Part shown: positions 3,780 to 8,913 of the stretch, one piece after another
Position numbering within the stretch: position 1 is the stretch's first letter
How the letters are laid out: each line of letters starts with the position of its first letter
Source of the DNA: Scalindua sp964437425
GTDB taxonomy: Bacteria > Planctomycetota > Brocadiia > Brocadiales > Scalinduaceae
Assembly: GCA_964437425.1 (NCBI GenBank)
Contig: CAYTGO010000095.1
Span: 1-8,913, forward strand
Length of the DNA: 8,913 nucleotides
Reading direction: 5' to 3'
Notes under the pieces: generated by a model
Database searches by the model: none
What the model was told of the DNA's origin: nothing
The model's input: only the letters and a program-made list of their open reading frames with translations
Translations under genes and position numbers: made by a program

Positions 3780-5915
3780 ATGTTTAAGAATATGACGATA
3801 GGGGTAAAAATGTCATTAGGGTTCGGCTTAATTACGCTGGTACTTACTGCCGCAGTGTTAACTACCATATGGAAGGTAGGTGAGTCTAATAAGATAACAA
3901 ACCAGCTCATTGAATTACGAGCACCGACTGCCCAGACAAGTCTTAGCATGCAGAACGGTATCAACCACTCTCTGGCAGCACTTCGAGGCTGGATTATACT
4001 TGGTAACGATAAGTTTAAGGTAGAGCGTGCAAAGGTATGGTCTGAAGAGCTGGATAAATCATTGGCTGATATGAAGAGATACGCAACCAACTGGACAAAC
4101 CCGAAGAACGTAGAGAGACTCAATATCATTGATAAGAATCTGAAAGATTTTAAAGTATACCAGCAGGAGATTGAAGATATAGCCCAGTCAGTGGACAACA
4201 CACCTGCCATCAAGATACTGTTTGAAGAGGCAGCACCAAGAGCAGCTGTAATGGTATCCAATATTACCAAGCTGATAGACCTGGAAGCAGAACAGGCAGC
4301 AACAGCAGACAGGAAGGCTTTGCTGGGTATGATGGCAGATGTACGTGGCACTACTGGTCTGGCACTTGCAAACATTCGTGCATTTCTGCTCTCTGGAGAC
4401 CATAAGTTCAAAACAAAATTTGATAAATTATGGGCTAAGAACATAAGAAGGTTTGGTGATCTTTCAGATAATGCCGTGCTTTTATCACCAGAGCAGGCTG
4501 AAGCATTCGCTGCATTCAGTAGTGCCAGAGAGGAATTCAGTCCATTGCCACCAAAGATGTTTGAGATCAGGGGAGGCAAAGCGTGGAACCTGGCCAACCT
4601 ATGGTTGGGTACCAAGGCTGCACCTACAGCAGGTGCGATTATGAAAGAGCTTAACGGCATGGTTGCAAATCAACAGCAACTGATGGCAACAGATGCAGCA
4701 AAGGCGAAGAGCCTCTCAGCAGCCCTTATGAACCTGGAGTGGTTATTGCTTGCCGGAGGGTTAACTTTTTCCATAATAATAACTGTCTTCCTGCCAAAGA
4801 ATATAACTCGTCAGATCACAGAGCCTATTAAAAAAGTTGTTATGGAGCTGACATCTGCATTTTCACAACTATCAGCTGCAGCCGGTCAGATATCAGCATC
4901 AAGCCAGAGTTTATCAGAGGGTTCTACAGAACAGGCCGCTTCTCTCGAAGAAACATCTTCAACGATGGAAGAGATGTCTACCATGACAAAGCAAAATTCT
5001 GATAATGCTCAGGAAGCAGCTAGTCTTGCACAAAAATGCAGCGATTCTGCAGGGCAAGGCAATGTAGCAGTTAAAGAAATGTGTGATTCTATAGATAAGA
5101 TGAATTCCACCAGCATAGAAATTGTAGATTCAATGAGTGATTCAATGGATGACATAAATAAAAGCAGCAATGAGATTGCGGAAATTACGAAGGTAATAGA
5201 CAGCATCGCATTTCAGACTAATCTTCTGGCCCTTAATGCTGCAGTGGAAGCTGCGCGTGCAGGTGAACATGGAAAGGGATTTGCCGTTGTTGCTGAAGAG
5301 GTACGCAATCTTGCCCAGAGAAGTGCAAGTGCTGCTAAGGATACAGCCGTGCTGATAACAAGCTGCGTAGATAAGGCGGGCAAAGGTACAGAACTTACAA
5401 ACAGGAGCAAAGAAGCACTACAGAGTATAGTAGGGGATGTGAAGAAATCAACAAACAATACCAACACATCATTACAGGAAATTGTCGGAAATGTCGAAAA
5501 AGTGACTGTATTGACGAAGGAGATATCAACTGCATCTGTTGAGCAGTCCGACGGAGTCACCTCAGTAAATGAATCGATACAGCAGATGGATCAGGTTACA
5601 CAACAGAACGCAGCAACTGCTGAGGAAGCTGCATCAGCCAGTGAGGAGATGTCTGCACAGGCACAAACCCTGAAGGAACAGGTAGATATATTAGCGAAAC
5701 TGGTTGGCTATGATGTTGAAAAAGCAGAATTACAAACCAGCCATAGTAATAAATCACAAACCCATCACGAACATTATCAACCGTCAACGGTAAATGGTAA
5801 TGGTAACGGAGGATCTAATCAAAATCAGACGATGGATCATGATGACAAATCTATGCTGATTCCGTTAGAAGAAGAGACGGCTTCAGTTCAACATCATAGA
5901 ATTACGGATTTTTAA
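3780..5915 (+). CDS. Methyl-accepting chemotaxis protein with duplicated helical sensor domain
   Basis: This is a 711-residue inner-membrane chemoreceptor. TM1 is at about 9-31 and TM2 at about 320-339 (WLLLAGGLTFSIIITVFL), leaving a periplasmic domain of nearly 290 residues. That domain contains two related helical units: LAALRGWIILGNDKFK at about 65-80 and LANIRAFLLSGDHKFK at about 195-210. This is the look of an HBM-type bimodular four-helix sensor, whose characterised relatives bind small organic acids; the ligand here is unknown. After TM2 only a short HAMP-like segment (RQITEPIKKVV) is evident before the long coiled-coil signalling domain. The kinase-control tip NLLALNAAVEAARAGEHGKG to EVRNL is intact (about 481-511). 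Methylation-type EE pairs occur at SLEETSSTMEEMS and ATAEEAASASEEMS. The last 60 residues are a flexible tail rich in Gly, Asn, His and acid, ending RITDF. Start ATG 3780 follows GGGAGG at 3766-3771. Confidence 0.95.
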   Translation: MFKNMTIGVKMSLGFGLITLVLTAAVLTTIWKVGESNKITNQLIELRAPTAQTSLSMQNGINHSLAALRGWIILGNDKFKVERAKVWSEELDKSLADMKRYATNWTNPKNVERLNIIDKNLKDFKVYQQEIEDIAQSVDNTPAIKILFEEAAPRAAVMVSNITKLIDLEAEQAATADRKALLGMMADVRGTTGLALANIRAFLLSGDHKFKTKFDKLWAKNIRRFGDLSDNAVLLSPEQAEAFAAFSSAREEFSPLPPKMFEIRGGKAWNLANLWLGTKAAPTAGAIMKELNGMVANQQQLMATDAAKAKSLSAALMNLEWLLLAGGLTFSIIITVFLPKNITRQITEPIKKVVMELTSAFSQLSAAAGQISASSQSLSEGSTEQAASLEETSSTMEEMSTMTKQNSDNAQEAASLAQKCSDSAGQGNVAVKEMCDSIDKMNSTSIEIVDSMSDSMDDINKSSNEIAEITKVIDSIAFQTNLLALNAAVEAARAGEHGKGFAVVAEEVRNLAQRSASAAKDTAVLITSCVDKAGKGTELTNRSKEALQSIVGDVKKSTNNTNTSLQEIVGNVEKVTVLTKEISTASVEQSDGVTSVNESIQQMDQVTQQNAATAEEAASASEEMSAQAQTLKEQVDILAKLVGYDVEKAELQTSHSNKSQTHHEHYQPSTVNGNGNGGSNQNQTMDHDDKSMLIPLEEETASVQHHRITDF

Positions 5916-5932
5916 TCATGTAATGCTTAACG

Positions 5933-5994
5933 CCCCTCTTTAATCCCTCACTTTTCCTCTCCTCTTGAAAAGAGAGGGAAATAAGGGGGGGGGG
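5933..5994. repeat. GC-rich folded extragenic element with a ten-G run
   Basis: This follows the MCP stop by 17 bases. CCCCT (5933-5937) can pair with AGGGG (5984-5988), enclosing TTTCCTCTC with GAGAGGGAAA (one bulged G) and an inner CTCTT/AAGAG. It ends in ten consecutive G (5985-5994). There is no T-tract, so it is not a standard terminator, though it could stabilise the MCP mRNA 3' end. CCCTCAC is shared with the palindrome at 38-66, suggesting members or relics of a dispersed repeat family. Confidence 0.5.
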
Positions 5995-6063
5995 AGTGTG
6001 TATTTGTTTATGGTCAAATACAACTTCTTATTACAGTGTTAAGTTTAGTGTTGGTGGCTACCC

Positions 6064-6078
6064 TTAAAACTGTTTTAA
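6064..6078. promoter_or_regulatory. 15-nt perfect palindrome upstream of cheW2
   Basis: TTAAAACTGTTTTAA is two exact 7-nt half-sites around a single T. It lies 146 bases before the cheW2 start and its right end overlaps the outer arm of the folded element at 6077-6160. The symmetry suits a dimeric regulator site, but no promoter hexamers are evident nearby, so the role is inferred. Confidence 0.3.
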
Positions 6079-6160
6079 ACCCACGACCGGTAACCAATTG
6101 CACCGGCTTGCTCCCCTTATCCTCCTCTCCCATTCCAGGATTTGGGGAGATAGTGGGTTT
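6077..6160 (+). repeat. 84-nt nested inverted-repeat element (three-way-junction fold) before cheW2
   Basis: AAACCCAC (6077-6084) and GTGGGTTT (6153-6160) form a perfect 8-bp outer stem. Inside are two separate hairpins: CCGGT/ACCGG (6087-6091 and 6102-6106), and CTCCCC/GGGGAG (6111-6116 and 6144-6149) extended by TCCT/AGGA (6120-6123 and 6137-6140). This is an organised multi-branched fold in otherwise AT-rich DNA. It may be a small non-autonomous mobile repeat or a structured 5' leader of cheW2. No terminator or known riboswitch motif is seen. Confidence 0.5.
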
Positions 6161-6223
6161 GAGTTATTTAGTGAAAAATAATTTAATTTATTGAAAGTTT
6201 CAACGAATTGAAGGAGAGATAAA

Positions 6224-6709
6224 ATGGAAGCGTTAGCAGAAAAGAAAATTTTAGACCAGGAAGAGAAATATCTTACCTTTGTATTAGGCAATGAAGAATA
6301 TGGTATTGAGATACTCAGAGTTAGAGAAATCATTGGTCTTATGGACATTACAACAGTCCCACAGACACCGGAATATATGAAAGGCGTTATTAATCTAAGA
6401 GGAAAGGTTATACCTGTAATAGACTTGAGATTAAAGTTCTCTATGCAGGAAGAGAGTCATACAAAGGAAACATGTATTATCGTGGTAGAGGTTAATAACA
6501 CATCAATAGGATTAATAGTTGATAGCGTTTCAGAGGTGGCAGACATCAGCAATGGTGAGATTGAAGAAGCTCCTGACTTCGGGCAAGGAATAGATACAAA
6601 CTTTATTACGGGCCTTGGAAAAGTAAATGAGAAAATAATAATTCTTCTTGATATTGAAGGGGTTTTATCATCTGAAGATTTAGGAATGATTAATCAGGTT
6701 GCAGAGTAA
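6224..6709 (+). CDS. cheW: Chemotaxis adaptor protein CheW (copy 2)
   Basis: This is a second 161-residue single-domain CheW. By my manual alignment it is identical to copy 1 at about 118 of 147 positions after the divergent first 15 residues, and long blocks such as REIIGLMDITTVPQTP and YMKGVINLRGKVIPVIDLR are unchanged. Differences cluster at the N-terminus, around the SDIRGEE/ADISNGE loop and at the C-terminus. ATG 6224 is preceded by AAGGAGAGAT at 6211-6220. The heme protein and dCache receptor genes follow without a terminator, so this copy probably forms a transcription unit with them. A recent duplication, or paralogues kept apart to pair with different receptors, are both possible. 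The adaptor role is certain from the family; specificity is unknown. Confidence 0.96.
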   Translation: MEALAEKKILDQEEKYLTFVLGNEEYGIEILRVREIIGLMDITTVPQTPEYMKGVINLRGKVIPVIDLRLKFSMQEESHTKETCIIVVEVNNTSIGLIVDSVSEVADISNGEIEEAPDFGQGIDTNFITGLGKVNEKIIILLDIEGVLSSEDLGMINQVAE

Positions 6710-6814
6710 TTGATGAAGAGTACCTGCGATCAACAGGATAGAATTAATGGATTAGGGTATCAAGTAAACTGTCCTGATCTTATAACTTTACTAATTTATT
6801 AGGGAGATAGTGTG

Positions 6815-7594
6815 ATGTTAAAGAAGATAATATTTTTTGGACTTATTTTGGTGTTTACCGTTGGCATGTCAACTTCAAGAGTATTCGCCATCAACGAAAA
6901 AGATTTGGAGAATGAGGCAGGTAATATTGCAAAGTTGTTGATCTCATGCAGAGCTGTTATTGCCCAAAACCAGGGATTGTTTAACAATCCTGAAGTAGGT
7001 GATAAAGGATTTACCGGAGATGTGTATGTAAGTAAGGTTGTAGAACATTTTAAGAATGCAACTGGTATAGAGATATCTGAAAGTGATGCTTCTTCGTCAG
7101 ATCCTGTAAAACTTGCACTTGGCACTCTGCTTGTGTCTACGAAAAAGGTAATTAATGAGAGCCAGAAGGTATTAAATACAAAGGGAAAAGGATTTAAAAA
7201 AGTAATACCAGCTATTGTAGGCAGACGCACAGGCTTCAAATATAACAAGGCAATGGGTGGTGGCTATTATCTCAAGCAGACAAGCATGAAATACAGAAAC
7301 CCGGCTAACCATCCGGATGCCTTTGAGACAGAAATCCTTAAAGAGTTCGAGTCAGACGGCTATCCAAAAGGGCAGGGAAAAGGAGTGGTGACCACTACTC
7401 CTGATGGTTCAAAGGTATATCGTTATATGCAGCCTCTTTACATAAAAGCAGTATGTCTTAAATGCCACGGTTTCCCAAAGGGTGAGAAAGACATAGCAGG
7501 AAGGCTCAAGGAAGGTTACAAGGAGGGAGAAGTGCGAGGTGCAGTCAGTGTAATAATACCTTATTCATCTGACCGCCTTGCTAAAGCGAAATAG
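6815..7594 (+). CDS. Periplasmic DUF3365 (Tll0287-like) c-type heme protein
   Basis: This 259-residue secreted protein has a signal peptide MLKKIIFFGLILVFTVGMST to about residue 25 (probable cut after VFA). It carries one covalent heme site CLKCH (C214, C217, H218) in the segment YRYMQPLYIKAVCLKCHG. The GYKEGEVRGAVSVIIP tail after the heme site and an N-terminal helical part with LISCRAVIAQNQG are features of the DUF3365/Tll0287 family. Such domains occur alone or as sensor parts of kinases and receptors and are thought to sense redox state or a heme ligand. Here it is free-standing, 105 bases after cheW2 and 49 bases before a dCache receptor, suggesting a soluble heme partner for that receptor; this is inference. 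I prefer ATG 6815 (7 nt after AGGGAGA at 6801-6807) to the adjacent GTG 6812. Confidence 0.88.
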   Translation: MLKKIIFFGLILVFTVGMSTSRVFAINEKDLENEAGNIAKLLISCRAVIAQNQGLFNNPEVGDKGFTGDVYVSKVVEHFKNATGIEISESDASSSDPVKLALGTLLVSTKKVINESQKVLNTKGKGFKKVIPAIVGRRTGFKYNKAMGGGYYLKQTSMKYRNPANHPDAFETEILKEFESDGYPKGQGKGVVTTTPDGSKVYRYMQPLYIKAVCLKCHGFPKGEKDIAGRLKEGYKEGEVRGAVSVIIPYSSDRLAKAK

Positions 7595-7643
7595 GATTCT
7601 GAAATTTTATTTATAAAGAATTATATTGAAGGAGGCTTAAAAA

Positions 7644-8913
7644 GTGAAAATTGGAATGGGAGCAAAGGTAATTACGTTGTTTTTGATAGCTGGTTTGGTA
7701 CCACTTGCTGTTATTGGTGTCATCAGTAACAATTCATCCAGCAACGCACTGAAACAACAGGCATTTAATCAACTGGTTTCAGTAAGGGAAACGAAGAAGA
7801 AACAGATAGAGGATTATTTCTCGACTATAAGAAAGCAGATACAGACCCTTTCAGAAGACAGGATGATCGTGGATGCTACAAAGTATTTCAAGGATTCTTT
7901 TTCAGAATTCAGAATGGAAAATGATCTGTCCGATGCTGAAATAGATGAATATCGAGCCGAATTAAAGAGCTATTATACCGGTGATTTCACTGCAGAGTAC
8001 AAGAACCAGAATAATGGAGAGAATCCTCAGGCGGTAAATTATCTTAATCAGCTTGATGACGATTCAATTGCGATGCAGTATACCTATATAGCTGCAAATC
8101 ATAATCAACTGGGAGAAAAACATAAGCTTGATGCTGCAGAAGGAGTAGCATCATATAACAGCTACCATAAGATGTACCATCCTGCGATTAGGAGTTTCCT
8201 GGAAAAATTTGGCTACTACGACATCTTTATCGTAGATCCTGACAGTGGAGATATCGTCTATTCGGTATATAAAGAGTTAGATTACTCTACCTCTTTAAAA
8301 GATGGTCCTTATGCAAATTCTAATTTCGGAAGAGTATTTAATGATGTAAATAACAGTAACGATCCGAATTATGTAAAGCTTATTGACTTTGAGCCTTATA
8401 CACCATCATACGAGGGTGCGGCAAGTTTTATAGCATCACCTATATATGACGGATCTGAAAAAGTTGGTGTGCTGATGTTCCAGATGCCGATTGATAAGAT
8501 TAACGCGGTAATGACATCCGATAGCGACTGGAATAATGTTGGGCTGGGAGCTAGTGGAGAGACTTATCTTATCGGTCATGATCTAGCCATGAGGAGTCAA
8601 TCACGATTTCTTATAGAAGATAAAGAGGGCTATAACTCAATGATGAAAGGTTTAGGTACCGATCAAGACGTCCTGGACAAGATTAATGCAAAGGATAGTA
8701 CAATATTACTGCAGAAGGTAGAGACGAATGGGACACTGGCAGCAATTGCAGGTAATACCAATGTAGAGATCTTTCCTGATTATCGTGACGTTCCGGTTCT
8801 CAGCGCCTACTCACCGGTAGGTATTGAAGATGTAGACTGGGTGATTATGTCAGAGATCGACGAAGAAGAGGCGCTCATGGCTGTTACTGCATTGAGGGCG
8901 AATATGATTAAAT
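7644..8913 (+). CDS. dCache-domain membrane receptor, 5' part (probable MCP), cut by window end
   Basis: An open frame runs from GTG 7644 to the last base, giving 423 residues with no stop. The start is well set by AAGGAGG at 7629-7635. It has a short cytoplasmic N-terminus, TM1 at about 9-28 (VITLFLIAGLVPLAVIGVI), and a large periplasmic double-Cache domain. Recognisable segments are YDIFIVDPDSGDIVYSVYKE (about 193-212), AASFIASPIYDG, VGVLMFQMPIDKINAVM and GLGASGETYLIG (300-311). The window stops about where the second Cache module ends and TM2 would begin. Output is therefore unseen: an MCP signalling domain is most likely from the neighbours, but this sensor type also occurs in histidine kinases and cyclases. 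The amino-acid-binding dCache motif (RxWY type) is not apparent, so the ligand is probably something else. Confidence 0.85.
   Translation, partial: MKIGMGAKVITLFLIAGLVPLAVIGVISNNSSSNALKQQAFNQLVSVRETKKKQIEDYFSTIRKQIQTLSEDRMIVDATKYFKDSFSEFRMENDLSDAEIDEYRAELKSYYTGDFTAEYKNQNNGENPQAVNYLNQLDDDSIAMQYTYIAANHNQLGEKHKLDAAEGVASYNSYHKMYHPAIRSFLEKFGYYDIFIVDPDSGDIVYSVYKELDYSTSLKDGPYANSNFGRVFNDVNNSNDPNYVKLIDFEPYTPSYEGAASFIASPIYDGSEKVGVLMFQMPIDKINAVMTSDSDWNNVGLGASGETYLIGHDLAMRSQSRFLIEDKEGYNSMMKGLGTDQDVLDKINAKDSTILLQKVETNGTLAAIAGNTNVEIFPDYRDVPVLSAYSPVGIEDVDWVIMSEIDEEEALMAVTALRANMIK

Noticed and set aside
3752..4660. Open frame of 302 codons on the minus strand
   Set aside because: It is a shadow of the MCP gene: it overlaps the plus-strand reading frame with clear TM and sensor signatures, and its own translation shows only low-complexity Ser/Leu/Ala with no family resemblance.
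6734..6776. Possible hairpin CAGGA (6734-6738) / TCCTG (6772-6776) between cheW2 and the heme protein gene
   Set aside because: Only five base pairs with a loop of over 30 nt and no T-tract; not enough to call a terminator or regulatory structure.

Overview
This window is one continuous, all-plus-strand chemosensory (chemotaxis-type) gene cluster from an AT-rich Gram-negative bacterium. The evidence for Gram-negative is periplasmic sensor domains, a secreted c-type heme protein and sigma-54 style promoters. The mix of bacteriohemerythrin, a DUF3365 (Tll0287-like) heme protein, CheV, several CheWs and MCPs points to a microaerobic or anaerobic, redox-active organism. My best guess is an anammox planctomycete of the Scalindua/Brocadia type, or else a Nitrospirota or deltaproteobacterial lineage. 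This is a guess from gene content and base composition, not a demonstrated assignment.

Layout. Positions 1-414 are non-coding: two hairpins at the left end, then a candidate sigma-28-like and a strong candidate sigma-54 promoter. A CheW adaptor (415-906) follows, then a CheV adaptor-receiver fusion (1084-2061) ended by an intrinsic terminator, then a bacteriohemerythrin (2180-2608). A 660-base AT-rich gap holds no gene. It carries candidate activator sites, a second sigma-54-like promoter, and a compact structured leader with two mutually exclusive folds ending in a very strong terminator. Next are a single-domain response regulator (3271-3654) and a 711-residue methyl-accepting chemotaxis protein with a duplicated helical sensor domain (3780-5915). 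A 308-base gap holds GC-rich folded elements and a run of ten G. Then come a second CheW, about 80% identical to the first over the aligned part (6224-6709), a periplasmic CxxCH heme protein (6815-7594), and the N-terminal 423 residues of a dCache-domain receptor cut by the window edge (7644-8913).

How the genes fit together. CheW and CheV couple receptors to a CheA kinase, and the receiver domains of CheV and the small regulator can take phosphoryl groups from it. The two membrane receptors would sense periplasmic signals. The hemerythrin (oxygen) and the DUF3365 protein (heme; redox, O2 or NO) are plausible soluble sensory or protective partners. No cheA, cheB or cheR is in the window, so the core must be encoded elsewhere or outside the edges. 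The most interesting unexplained element is the regulatory gap at 2609-3270, especially the switch-like leader at about 3097-3217.
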